A stretch of 64,000 bases of DNA from Heterostelium album PN500 (Eukaryota; Evosea; Eumycetozoa; Acytosteliales; Acytosteliaceae), in contig NW_008805073.1 in NCBI RefSeq assembly GCF_000004825.1, positions 868,001 through 932,000 on the forward strand, written 5' to 3'. The translations under genes were made by a program, and so were the position numbers. Shown in pieces: positions 30,896 to 43,247 of the stretch. Each line of letters begins with the position of its first letter. The stretch's first letter is position 1. The notes below the pieces were generated by a model. It saw only the letters and a list, made by a program, of their open reading frames with translations. It did not search any database and was not told where the DNA came from.

Positions 30896-33056
30896 ATGAA
30901 TAATTTAATATTAGTATCATTATCAATTGTATCGATTTACATTGCAAATACATTATATGATTGGTCGTTAGAAGGCAAAAAAGATGTAGATTGGATACAT
31001 CATCACATCGGTATATTCGGTGTCTATATAATTACAGCCAGTATTTTGTATTTCAGTGCATTCTTTATTCTTATAGCTTTATCTTTCACAAGTTTCTACA
31101 ATAGAAATATCAACAATAATAATAATAATAATAATAATAACAATAATAGTAATAATAGATTTGGTAAATTATTTTCATTTAATATCGATAGGAAAATAAT
31201 CATTGCATTACTATTTATATGTACATTGATAACATTGTTTCAATTGCTCAGCGATACAGGAGCGTCACTTGAACATCATGGTCAATACAACCTAATCATT
31301 CTGGTTGGTATAGAACTTCTTTATATTTCCATTGCATTGTTTTGGATTATATCATTAAAGTATGTTAACATATTTATAATCATTTCCGGAAAGAAATATT
31401 AATATTACATATTAATTTATGAAATAATTTTATAGATTATTTAAATTTAAGAATATTATAATTGGTTTGGTTATTTGTGGTATTTTCGTTGGAATTGTTT
31501 TCCAGTCTTATCGGACTGGCTTTGTAAGACAATGGCCGATTGGAATTGCCGGCAAGCGAATGTTGTTCCGTGGCGAGAACGGCGAGTGTAAGATTCCCGA
31601 GAATTTTACACCGTGGCCAGATTTCATACCGAAGGGATTCACCAGAGCGTTGGTTGGAACTCAGGAGTGTCCTACGGAAGTACCGTTCGCCTACTTGACT
31701 GCCGACCACATGCTGCACATGGAGTGTGATGCGTCCGACCCCGACAGCTCCTACACGCAGTCACCGAATTTCTTTACATCGATTGAAGACGCCGGAAATC
31801 TCGGTCGTGAAATACGTCCGCTTTTCGAAAAGTATTCGACGTTTGAGCGGCGTGACAAGTGGAATGGCGAGCCCGTCAAAGTGGTCGACGAGACGGTGTT
31901 GGCGCGCTGCGGCGACAAGACAGAAGTTCTAATGCAAAACGTTAGAAAGCAACATATTCACGAGAGAGCATCGCATTTCACTGATAGTCAAAGAACTAAT
32001 ATTAAACAGCCGACCTCGACAACAAAGAAACCTATCAATATTATGTTTTTAATGGTTGACGCTTTGTCGCGCGCACACTTTAAACGCGCGCTACCCAAGT
32101 CTTTCCAAGCGCTGGAGAAAGTACACACCGATGGCGCCGCTCATGTATTCCAATTCATGAGATATCACTCATTGAAACCCTATACCGATCCCAACACGAT
32201 TGCCATGTACACCGGCTACAATTCGCTGCGCTACGACCAGACGCACGACCCCGAACTCTCGAAGGTTCCACATCCCTCGCACGAATGGCGTCGCAATCCA
32301 ATGTATTTCCAATCGTTCCGTAACGATAGCTATACCACGGCATGGGTGTATGGATTCTGTGAAGACTGGTTCCAGGCGTATCTCTCAAAGGGCAAACCGG
32401 TCGATTCCATTGACCACGAGCTGGTACTGCCGTTCTGCGCGCCAGAAGCATACCCGCCAGCTCAGCCATTCGGTAATTTCGCCGGACCATTCTCATTCAA
32501 ACGTCGATGTCTCGGAAACAAGCATATTCATCAGCGAATCTTTGATTATATCAATCAATACTGGGCAAACTACGAGGAGGTCGGTAAGATTGTTCACGCG
32601 ACGTTCATGGATGCGCACGAAGGCACGATGGACGTGATAAAGTACGCCGACGAGGGGTTCCTGCAGTTCATTGGCACCGATATGTCGGAGCGTTGGAACG
32701 ACACGATGATGGTGATGGTCGGCGATCACGGATCACACATGGGACCCTACTATCTCTGGGCACAGGGCGGTCACGTCGAGGTGGCAATGCCGACACTCTA
32801 CATCACGCTGCCACTCTGGTTCCTCGAGGCACACCCCGAAGTCAAAACCAAGTTCCTCAGCAACGAAAACAAACTGTCGACACCGTTCGAGCTGTACAAC
32901 ACACTGCGAGCACTCTCAAACTACCCAGAGTTTGGTGGAATCGATATCATGGATCAATTGAACGAACGACTAGAAAAAGGTTATCTCAACGACATCAAAG
33001 ACGACATTCAATGTAAAGATATTGGAATACCCTATGATTTCTGTCAATGTCATTAA
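30896..33056 (+). CDS. DUF229 membrane enzyme of the alkaline-phosphatase/sulfatase fold
   Basis: Exons 30896-31359 and 31436-33056 join to 694 residues. Exon 1 encodes several membrane helices (residues 1-22, around 38-65 and 100-160) with an Asn run in a loop. The splice completes a further helix (IIIGLVICGIFVGIVFQS), after which the lumenal/extracellular catalytic part starts. That part has NIMFLMVDALSRAHFKRALP, the DUF229 signature with the first metal-binding Asp, then the MVGDHGSHMG metal site near residue 580. The family is related to sulfatases and phosphoethanolamine transferases, but reactions are mostly unproven. Exon 2 is much richer in C/G-ending codons (GCG, CGC, GTC) than exon 1. 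Many N-x-S/T sites and cysteines (ending C-Q-C-H) fit an exported domain. Confidence 0.85.
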
Positions 33057-33488
33057 CCAAGTCAACTGTTTATAACATTATTAATTCATCATTAAAAAAC
33101 AAACAATCTGATGATGAAATCAAATCAATCAAATACTCAAAAAAATAAATTATTATTAATAATCTCTTTATTATCATTTTGTAAAACTATTCTTTTGATT
33201 AACATCAAAAATTCTATGAATATTAGTATAATTTTGCGATTATAATGATCACACATACAGTCATCAACCATCGATCCATTTTTTTGAATTTTAAACTTCA
33301 AATTTAATTTAATTTTCATTTTTTTTCTTAATTTATTTTACAAACTTTTATTTTTGATTAATTATTATTTTATTATTATTATTAATTAATTATTTTTTTG
33401 AAAAAAAAAAGATATTTGAATATTTGTAAATATTATATATTAGTTAGTTTAGTTTAGTAGATTATATTATATTAGTTGGTTTTTTTGA

Positions 33489-36400
33489 ATGAAAAGATTA
33501 TTGTTTAAGCTTGCAGGTCAGGATGGTGAACAACCTGAAGCAGGTGCTGGTGATAATAATGCTCAGGACAACCAGCCTGCTGCTGAGAATCCAGAGGCAA
33601 CTGCAGACGATATGAGAAGAAGAAGAATGGAGCGATTCCAACAGATGGAAGCAGAGAGTCAAGCTCAAGGTTTAAAACAATTGGAACAAATGAGTAAATC
33701 ACCATCTCCACCACTTACATCTCCAAAATCAACATCTCCACCACTTGCTTCTTCTAAACTTGCAGCAGCTGCAACACCATCATCATCAACTACATCTGTA
33801 AAGCCAACGACAACAACAACAACAACAACTACATCCACTTCTAAACCTGCAGCAACAACAACTCCATCATCATCATCCACAACAACATCAACAGTATCAG
33901 CAAATGCTCATGTAAATATCAAAAATACAATCAAGATTATATACTTTTTATGTTAACATATTTATCATATTTAGAAAATAAGAGAATGTGAAGTTCCAAT
34001 GACAGAGTCTGATTATTATATATTAGAAAAGATATTATACATTTACTTGAAACCAACTGTATGTTAAATGAATTTAAGTTTGTTTAAATATGTTTATTAA
34101 CGAAAATTTATTATTATTACACTTTAATTAATATAATAGTCAGAAAATAAAGCTGTATTTTTGAAATCGTTGGCGACAGAGTTGAAAAGTGAATTGGCGG
34201 CAAGCGGTGAAAAGTGTTTCAAATTGACACCGGATGTGTTGGACAGATTCATGGTGGAGCGTTTGTCGACGGCCGCCAACTATCCCGCTGTAGAATATCT
34301 GATTGCCACCTACAATCGTCTGAAGAACGAATCAAAGAAAAAGGTGAAGCAATTCGTTCAGGACCAAGCGTTCTCCAATCAATTGGTAGAGTTGATCGTT
34401 CGCTACCTAGGAATCATCTTGACGATACCCGACATGTTCCAAAACTCATCGACACCGGCATACGGCACCGGTCCAGTACAACTACTTCCATACCTCACAG
34501 GAGAGTTCACCGAAGAGTTATCCTATGAATTCTTACAGTCATTCATTGATCTCTATCAAGAAGATAAAAAAGATGTAAGTATACATAACTAATTCATTCG
34601 ATCAATTCCATCCATTCCATCCATACTAACTAATTCGATCCCAACGATTATCTCATCTAGATTTTCCAACCAATTTTCAGTTATATGTCAACCAAAATGA
34701 CAACTATCACACTTTTAGGTGATTTCCTGTCATATTTCAAAGCATTTTCTTCGCTTATACAATTCAAGTCACTTTCTGATATTGTAAGTTAGTTTTGTGC
34801 ATGCAAATTAATTTGATAGATATATATATATACTAATGATATTTCAATTGTTATTATCATTAGTTTATTGGATCACAATATTGGAATCCACCTGGAAACA
34901 ATGGAGCTCAAATGGAAACAGCAACGTTGTTGGGTGCTTATTTCTCACCGAGTGCGACATCCAATGACCGTGCTGTGTTGAATCAATACTTCCCGTCGGC
35001 ATCGCAACTCTCACAACACAATATCAGAGAAGCTTTCGTTTCGATTCACTCGGTACTGAAGAACTACGATCAGGGATTGTATCAGTTGGTGCGTTCGTTG
35101 TTACGCTCGTCACCCGAAGCCAAAGAGGCATTCTTGGTTTGGATTTGCAGTGCCATCGATAAGAATGCCGGTCGCACCAAGATGAATGTGAACGCAGCCG
35201 AAGTTGCATCCGACGGATTCGCACTCAACCTCGTTGCAGTGATGATCCTGCTGTGCGAGGCATTCGTCGATGTCAGCTTCTCAAAGGTATCGATGGTCGA
35301 CACCAACTTCCTATTGAACAGCAAGCGTCATGATCTCTCCTCCTACACCAGGCTCTCTGCAACCTCTGAAGAGGTCGAGGAATGGCAGAAATCAAAACAA
35401 TTAGAACCAAGTCGTAAGTTCAAGAAACAATAATACCGAACAACAAATAACAACTTGTTTTATTAACATTCTTTATCTATTTATAAATATCATCATAGCC
35501 AATGTTAATTTTATTACGGAATGTTTCTTTGTTACTTTGAGATGTATTCATATTGCATTGAATCCATCATTCTCAAAGATTAAAAATATATCGAGAGCTC
35601 TTAGAGAGAATGATAATCTAAAGAGAAATCTTAATGAAACTAGATCATCATGGCAAAATGTATGTATAATTATTATTGTTGTTATTATTTAGCTATTCTA
35701 ATAATTAATCTAACTCTTTTGATCAAAATAAATAAATAGACACCACAAGCTAGATTGCATGAAGCAAATCTTGAAATGGTAAAGAAGAGAGAGGATCTAT
35801 ACAAAGGTTTATTGCTATCGTTGGAAGCACAACTTTTTGAACAACAATTCATTCAAAAGACTGCTTTCTTTTTGATTTTCACAACTAAATGGTTACTTAA
35901 AGTTATCAATCCAAATGATCAAAAGTAAGTGTTTAATCAGCTAGCTAGCTTTGTTTTTAAAAACTAAATTTAACTAATTTAATCTTTTAATAGACTTCCA
36001 TTACCATTACCACCAAATATTCAATTCGTAGCATTACCAGAGTTTTGTATTGAAGATGTAGTCGATTTCTTTGCAAATGTTTCAGCGATGTTCCCTCATT
36101 ATCTTGAGAATCTACCATTGGAGGTACTTGTAAACTTTTTCATTACAGTCTTGTCTGCACCAGAGAATGTAAAGAATCCATATCTTAAAGCAAAGATTGT
36201 TGAAGTAAGTAACAAACTACATCATAAATATCCACTACCGAATTACTTAACTTACTAATATTGTGTTATTTATTTATATTAGATTCTCTCTGAATTCATT
36301 CCAAGAGATAATCATCCAAGTAATAATTACTTTGCTTCGTTGTTTGAATGTAGTGATTTGGTAAAGGAGAATCTAGTTCCTTCGATCATGAGATTCTATG

Positions 36401-37383
36401 TGGATATCGAGTTTACCGGTGCTCACAATCAGTTCTATGAGAAGTTCAATTACCGTTATCAAGCTGCACACATCTTGAAGTACCTCTGGAACAATCCATA
36501 CTTCCAGAGCAAGATCATCGCCGAAAGCAGAAAGCCAGAGTCATTCTTGAGATTCAACAATATGATGATCAACGATTCCATCTATTTGCTCGATGAATCA
36601 CTCTCAAAGCTGGCGGACATCAGAAACTACACGACTCTCTCGGAGGGACCGGAATGGGAACAACTGACACCGGATGCCAAGCGTGAAAAGGTTGAGTCGT
36701 TCCATCGCAATGAAGATATCGTCAAATCGTGTTTGATGCTTGCCAACAACAATGTCAACATGCTACACTTTTTGTCGCAAAAGGTGGTCGAGCCATTCAT
36801 GAGACCAGAGATTCTCGACAGAATCTCGGCGATGATGAACTACTTCCTCTCGCAATTGGTCGGACCGAAATGCACGGAACTCAAGGTGCGCGAACCGGAA
36901 AAGTATAACTTCAGACCAAAGGTGCTATTGGAGCAGATGACCGATATCTATTTGTTCTTGGCAGTGGACGAGCGTTTCGTGCAGTCGGTCGTTCGTGACG
37001 GTAGAAGTTTCAAGGTGTCGATGTTTGCCACCGCCGACAAGATCATGAGAAGAGAACGCTTAAAGAACGACGATGAGATGGACAAGTTCAGCAAGCTCAT
37101 CGAGCGATTCGAACAAGCCGCCAGAGAAGAGGAACAAGAAGAAGAGGATCTCGGTGAGATTCCAGACCAGTATCTCGATCCCATTCTCAGCACTTTGATG
37201 CGTGATCCAGTTACCTTACCGTCGAGTAAGACAATCGTCGATCGTCAGACCATCGTCAGACATTTACTCAGTGATCAAACCGATCCATTCAATCGTTCGA
37301 AACTCACCGAAGACATGCTCATACCCAACACTGAACTCAAAGCAGAGATCGATGCATGGATAAAGTCAAAGAAACAAAAATAA
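33489..37383 (+). CDS. ufd2: Ubiquitin conjugation factor E4 (Ufd2/UBE4 family, U-box)
   Basis: Nine exons: 33489-33911, 33975-34058, 34140-34574, 34661-34783, 34864-35413, 35499-35659, 35740-35924, 35994-36204 and 36283-37383; 1090 residues, the usual E4 length. The N-terminus is Ala/Glu-rich with an Arg cluster (MRRRRMERFQQMEAESQAQG), then a Thr/Ser/Pro linker. The long Ufd2 core follows (helical, with the LMLANNNVNMLHFLSQ and YNFRPKVLLEQM-D-Y segments typical of the family). The U-box is at residues 1018-1085 (DQYLDPILSTLMRDPVTLPS, then VDRQTI...DPFNRSKL). It extends ubiquitin chains on proteins already marked, working with Cdc48/p97 in proteasomal turnover. It converges on the Emg1 gene with a gap of about 90 bases. 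Confidence 0.93.
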
Positions 37384-37473
37384 AATAAACCAACATGTTG
37401 TTATTGTTATGTTAAATTTATTTAAATTAGATAGTAAAGTTTGAATGAATGTTTGATGTTGAAGTTGTTACTT

Positions 37474-38625
37474 TTATAAAATACCCCATTGCTTTTCAAA
37501 TACTGTTGTTAGTTTGAAACAAGCACCGGCAGCGGAAAGTGGGTAGTTGGAAAAAGCAATTTCTTCGTGGTGATAGTCGATGTGTACGGAACCTGTGGAG
37601 AGAGCACCGATTACGATTGCACATTGTTGTAATCCATTTAATTTATCGTCGATCTTTTGTTTCTTTTTGGCAGCCTCTTTCTTTTCGGCGTTCTTTCTCT
37701 TCTTTGACTCTTCTTCCTTTTCCTTTACATCGTCTACACCCTCTACAAAGCTGTCACCTGCACTTCTTACAATATTATCTGAATCTCCACCGTTGTTATT
37801 ATTGTTATTCTCTTCGTCTGCTGATACTGGTACTACTGGTAATGGTGCATATCCAAAGATCTCTGGTACCCACTCAAACAAATCAACACATTTTGGTGCA
37901 CTGAATGATGTCACTATATATTTTAAGATTATCATTATAATAATGAATAGGTCAATATCTATATTCTTTCTCTCTTTATATATATTTAAACTAATTTTTG
38001 TAACACTTACAAAATACACGGCAACCAGGTGGAAGGAAATCGGTAACTGGATTCTTTATAACTTTAAATAATTTATCTGGACCATTGGTAGCTCTAATAC
38101 TTAATTTATTTAATAATTGAACTATAAGTTGATCAACATTAGTAACAATATTAACTATAGCTATGGATATAAATAAATGATAAACATACCCATTAAACCA
38201 GCAAATCTTTGGAATGTTCTTGGAATTCTAGTCTGTGGATGTACTTCAATCAATACATTCTTGGTAGTTCTAATATATACTTGTAAAAATCCTGCTTTAT
38301 TTAAAGGACTATCGAATAGTGCTAACAAACACTATATTAAAATAAGAAGAAGAAGAAGAAGTCACAAAGTTAAATATAATGATTTTAACTATTATAGTAA
38401 TAATGCTAATTAACAACATACTTGATGTAAGATATCAGGTCTTGCTTCTGATGCTTCTCTTTTGAATTTCTTTAGGAAATCGGCATGATCATCACAATTC
38501 AACAATTGATAGCTATCTTTTACTTTAACTGTTTCCAAGGTGGCATGCTCTAAGATGATGATCAACTTCTTTTGATCCTTCAAAGGTAAATCTTTTTGTT
38601 TAATAGCGCTTGATACTGCTGACAT
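37474..38625 (-). CDS. emg1: rRNA pseudouridine N1-methyltransferase Emg1/Nep1
   Basis: Exons 38625-38422, 38331-38190, 38121-38011 and 37913-37474 join to 298 residues. Signatures run the whole length: [16 protein letters not shown], the [20 protein letters not shown] core, [18 protein letters not shown], then [29 protein letters not shown], and the SAM-site end [16 protein letters not shown] plus [12 protein letters not shown]. The enzyme methylates one pseudouridine in 18S rRNA and is needed for small-subunit assembly in the nucleolus. Between the APLPV segment and QQCAIVIGA lies an insert of about 65 residues, Asn-, Glu- and Lys-rich ([17 protein letters not shown]), that could act as a nucleolar signal. 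It explains the extra length over the usual 240-250. Confidence 0.93.
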
Positions 38626-38709
38626 CGATATTTCGTCTTTAATAAGAGTGTATAAATGATTTTTATTGTATTTCGTGAGTTTTATTTAAAATTAATTAAA
38701 GAGTCGTTC

Positions 38710-38710
<1 letters not shown>

Positions 38711-38740
<30 letters not shown>
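38711..38740. repeat. Poly(T) tract of 30 bases
   Basis: Uninterrupted T run between the divergent emg1 and papain-like genes. Such tracts are common in dictyostelid promoters. Confidence 0.9.
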
Positions 38741-38944
38741 CATAATTTTTATTTTTTTCAGCTGAAAAAAAAGAATCAGATATTTAAAAAAAAGCCACTA
38801 TATCATCGTGATATTATCTGTTAGATACAGAATTCTTTCTAAACATATTTAATTGAAAAACAGTGAGAGAATTTTTGTTTTTATCTATCTTTTTTTTTTT
38901 GTTTTTTGACTCTCCCAACATTAAAAAAATTCGATTGACTATCT

Positions 38945-40437
38945 ATTATTTATCTTTTCACTTTTGTTGGCTTTGTCAGCTTGCCAATTGGAGAATAATG
39001 AATTTTTATCAATTACATTGACTCTTTCACCAACATCAGCCCACATCATCACAACCAACTTCAACCTCGACAACAATCAGCACAACCGGTGCCACAACAT
39101 TGACAACATCTCCAAGCACCACAGGTACAACAACATTACCAATATCAACAAGTATTTCAACATTACCAGCAACAACCATAAGTTCAACAACTTCAAGCAA
39201 TTCAGAATATCAACAACAATTCACAGATTGGATGATTCAAAACAATAAATCATACACAAACAATGAATTCTTGACAAGATTCAATATTTTTATTGATAAT
39301 CTCCTTTATGTCAATCAATTTAATTCGTTGACTGGAAATGATACAGATGCAATGAAATTAGGCATGAATGTATTTGCAGATTTGACACTCGATGAATTCA
39401 CCAACACATTCCTTATCAAAGATTTATTAAATTTCTCAGCAAATTCAAATACTACTTCTACAAGTACATCAACAACAACAACAACAACAGGAGGTGGATT
39501 ATTAGGAGGACTATTAACTGGTGTTTTAACAATTGGAACCGGAGGATCTACATCAGATGGTGGACTTTTAACAGGTTCATCTAAATCATCAAGTTCATCT
39601 CTCAGTACTTTAATGGCTGTGGATTGGCGAGCTGCTCTACCTGGAGTTAAAAATCAAGGATCGTGTGGAAGTAGTTATGCATTTGCATCGTTAGCTCCAC
39701 TTGAAGCCTCATTGGTAAGAAAAGGAGGTCAAAGAGTTTCTCTTTCTGAACAAGAAATTGTTGATTGTACAAGTATGTAGGTTTTGTTTGTTTAGAAAAT
39801 TCATATTTTACTTATCAGAAATTAATAGATGGAAAAGGCAATTCTGGTTGTAATGGAGGTTGGATGACAGGTGTTTATGATTATATTAAACGAGCAGGAG
39901 GTGTAAGTGAAGAATCATCATATCCATACAATGGTGTTGTTCAAAAGTGTAGACCCTCTGGATCCAAATATGGAGCCATTGTTAATTACGTTATTATTGA
40001 TAATGAACAAGCAATGGTAAATGCTTTGACAAATGTAGGACCAGTTGCTATTGCTTTACAGGCCGGTGTAAGATCATTCCAAATGTACAACGGTGGTATC
40101 TATTATGATGCTGGAGCAGGTAGCATCGATCATGAAGCTACACTTGTTGGTTTAGGAACAGAGAATGGAGTGAATTATTATATTGTAAGTACTGTAAAAT
40201 TTATAAAGATTATCTCCATTTTATTTTATTAACAATTGTTCATTAAAATGTCAATAGATGAGAAATAGTTGGGGTACTGGATGGGGAGAAGGCGGGTAGG
40301 TTACATTAAAATTAAATTTTTAACATGAAAATTCTATTAATTTTAATATTCTAACGATTTTGCTTTCTAATAGATATATGAGAATATTGCGTAAATCAGG
40401 GCATGTCAATACATATGGATATTATCCATTAGTATAA
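38945..40437 (+). pseudogene. Papain-family homologue with Ser in place of the catalytic Cys; start lost
   Basis: Exons 39019-39772, 39829-40184, 40258-40295 and 40374-40437 join in frame. The I29 propeptide is recognisable (FTDWMIQNNKSYTNNEFLTRFNIF, LGMNVFADLTLDEF), followed by a Thr/Gly/Ser-rich insert. In the mature domain the oxyanion Gln and disulfide Cys are kept (KNQGSCGSSYAFA), but the nucleophile position, normally C-W, is S-Y. The His (SIDHEATLVG) and Asn (MRNSWGTGWGEGG) are kept, as is GCNGG. At the N-terminus a signal-peptide-like frame (LLFIFSLLLALSACQ) at about 38945-39000 is in another frame. It has no ATG, and no ATG precedes the main frame for over 150 bases. Either this is a young pseudogene or the first exon is unusual. 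A Cys-to-Ser papain homologue could be a non-peptidase binder or a serine-type enzyme, as proposed for Plasmodium SERA proteins. Confidence 0.6.
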
Positions 40438-40753
40438 CAATAAATCAATAGATTAGCCAAAGGAATTGATTTACCAATAGGCACTATAAAAAAGATTGAA
40501 TTAATCAAGGTATTAAAGTCTCCAAAATTAAATAGTAGCCATTTTATTAATGAGATAAAAAAATTGAAATAGATAACAATCTTTGGATATATTGAATAAT
40601 AGCTCCATATGAACAATTTGAAAAAAATAATATTTATATCTATATTATATAGATACCAAACATTCAACTTATTAATTGGAGCTAACTTTCTTTTTATTTT
40701 AGTATTACTATTGGTTTACCCTTTCTCAATAATTTTTTTTGTTTTTGTTTTTT
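40438..40753. other. Short convergent spacer
   Basis: AT-rich 3' flank between convergent genes; the frames here are hydrophobic by composition only. Confidence 0.5.
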
Positions 40754-43247
40754 TTATATATCTACAAGCTTATTATCCTCTTGTACTGAAACAGAGTCAA
40801 TAGTAAGGTTGGTGTTTTGAGTCGTGTCACTTGATTTGCTGGTGAATGGATCCAACTCGTCAAATGAGATCGCATTGTCATTGATTGTTTGTTTACCGAG
40901 CATAATTTCATCGGTAAATTTAAAGGTTTCTTGTGGTTGTTGTTGTTCAAAGGTAAAAGTGGTATCTTGATGATTGACTCCATTACCATTTGTGGTTTCT
41001 CCTACGAGTTCATCGGTCTCTTCTACTTCTAATTCCTCTTCTTGTTGTTGTGGCTCTACTACGACTTTTTGTTCGACTTCTTCCTCGACTTGATCAACTA
41101 CTGCTGCTTCGCTATCGTCATCCCATACACCATCATCTTCACCTGCTACAACTGTAGTTGTTTGAATTTTGTCATCATCGAAAACACCATCATCTTCATC
41201 AGCATCGTTGTTGTTATTGTTGTCATTGTCATTCTCATGAACTACTTCTTCAAATACTGGATTTTCAATCTTTTCTTCTTCCTCTTCAACGAATGATTCC
41301 TCTTGGACATCATCTTCTTCTTCTACTTCTTCATGAATTAATGGTTGCTCTTCATGAACTGATTCTTTTTCCTCTTCGTGGACTGATTCAACTTGAGCTG
41401 GTTCTTCATGAACTGGCTCTGCATGTGCTGGTTCTTCAATTACTGGGTGAGTTGGTTCTTCGAGAACTGGCTCAACTGGCTCTACATGTGCTGGTTCAAC
41501 ATTAGCTTCTGTCTCTTCAGATTTTGGGTTGATTTGTTTTTCAAGAACTGGTTCGAGAGTGTCTTGTTGTACTGGCTCTACATGTGCTGGTTCTTCGAGA
41601 ACTGGTACAACTGCGTCTACTTGTGCTGGCTCTACATGTGCTGGTTCTTCAAGAACTGGTTCTACATGTGCTGGTTCTTCAACAACTGGTTCTACGTGTG
41701 TTGATTCTTCAACAACTGGCTCTACATGTGCTGGTTCTTCAACTACTCGTTCTACATATGCTGGCTCTCCAACAACTGGCTCTACATGTGCTGGTTCTTC
41801 AACTACTGTTTCTACATGTGCTGGTTCCTCATGAATTGTAACATCTTCCTTGATGTCCTTAGATACAACTTCTTGTGGTTGCTCAACGATTGCTACTGGT
41901 TCAACTTTTGCTGGTTCCTCGACAATTGGATCTACCTTTAGTTCGACTACCTCAGTGGTAACCACTGTTGCACCGTCAGCAGCAGCTGATGTTTCTTCAA
42001 CTGGTGGTAACAATTCAATCTTAATCTCTGCTACCTTGAGTTCATCAACTTTAGGTGATTCAATAACAATTGGTTTCGATTCGACAACTGTTGTTGAAAT
42101 TGTTGCTGCTGCTGCGGCAGGCTTTGTTGTGGTAGTCGATGTTGTCTTTGTTGTAGTAGTAGTGGTTGTTGTAGAAGTAGAAGCTGCTGGCTTACTTGAA
42201 ACCACTGGCTTCAGTCCACTTGATGATCCTGTCTTTGTCAATGGACTACTTGGTTTGACATTATCTTTTGGTTCAACTTTCTGGAAATTATATTATAATT
42301 ATAAAATATTAGAAATCAACAATCGATATTATTAATTATTTCTATTGGGAATTACAATTAATATTTACCTTTAAACCATTGGTTGTTATTGGCTTTACAA
42401 TATTTGATTTAGAGGATGTCGATGATGTTGTGGTTGTTGATGTGGTTGTGGTTGTGGAGGAACCGGCTGGTTCTTTCAAGTTGGACGATGAGTTTGATGT
42501 TGTCGATTTGGTGATGGTGGTTGGCTTTGGCGATGAGATTTTAGAGACTGTTTTGGTGCCGGTGGTTGGAGTTACATTTTGTTGGCTTGGTGTCTTTGTG
42601 ATGGTTTTGTTGGCTGCCGATGGTGATCCAGTGGTGACAGTGGCGGTGGTGGTAGGTTTCAAAGCTGAGGTTGTAGTGGTAGTAGTAGTGCTGCTGGTGG
42701 TGGTCGGTGTCTTATGAAGTGAAGTTGATGAATTTGACTTTGTAACTGGTTTTGGTGGTGTAGAAGTGGTTGTAGCAGCAACGGGTTTTGTAACTTTTTG
42801 AGTTGCTGGTGACGAGTGAGGAGTTGCTGCTGTTGTTGTAGCAGTTGGTTTCTTAGTGGCTGAGACTGGTGTTGTTGAGGTGGTTGAGGTTGAGGTTTTA
42901 GTTGGAGTACCAATCTTTGAAGGAGTTGTAGATGTTGGTGTCTTGGTAACAACAGGTGATTTAGTGGTAGGCGTAGTGGTGGTTGTCTTTACTGGTGTTT
43001 TCGAGGTACTAGCAGAAGAAGTTAAGGATTTACCAGTTGTTGTTGTGGTTGTTGTTGCCGATTTAGATGATGATGATTGTTGTTGTTGTTGTAATTCTTG
43101 TATTCTGTTGGTGAGTGATTGATTGTCCAAACGAACTTGTTCCAACTCTTGAATCAACTTTTGATTGATAGCCAACACCTCGGCAACCTGTACCTTGGAT
43201 GCCTCGAACTCCTTCAACAAAGTATCATAATCTTGCTTTACATCCAT
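40754..43247 (-). CDS. Coiled-coil protein with Thr/Ser-rich middle and acidic EEPAHVEPV repeats
   Basis: Exons 43247-42369 and 42280-40754 join to 801 residues. Residues 1-55 are a coiled coil (DYDTLLKEFEASKVQVAEVL, then QKLIQELEQVRLDNQSL). Residues 60-370 are basic Thr/Ser/Pro/Lys low-complexity sequence. The C-terminal 400 are strongly acidic with 8 or more copies of an 8-10-residue unit around EEPAHVEPVV, then Glu/Asp runs and DDGVFDDD/DDGVWDDD motifs. A short hydrophobic/acidic end follows. The charge split (basic centre, acidic tail) suggests a filament- or microtubule-associated scaffold, but that is inference. I do not recognise the family. Antisense frames over the repeats are artefacts. 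Confidence 0.75.

Noticed and set aside
41529-41834. Ser/Thr/Cys-Ala-Gly repeat frame on the plus strand
   Set aside because: Antisense of the EEPAHVEPV-coding repeats.
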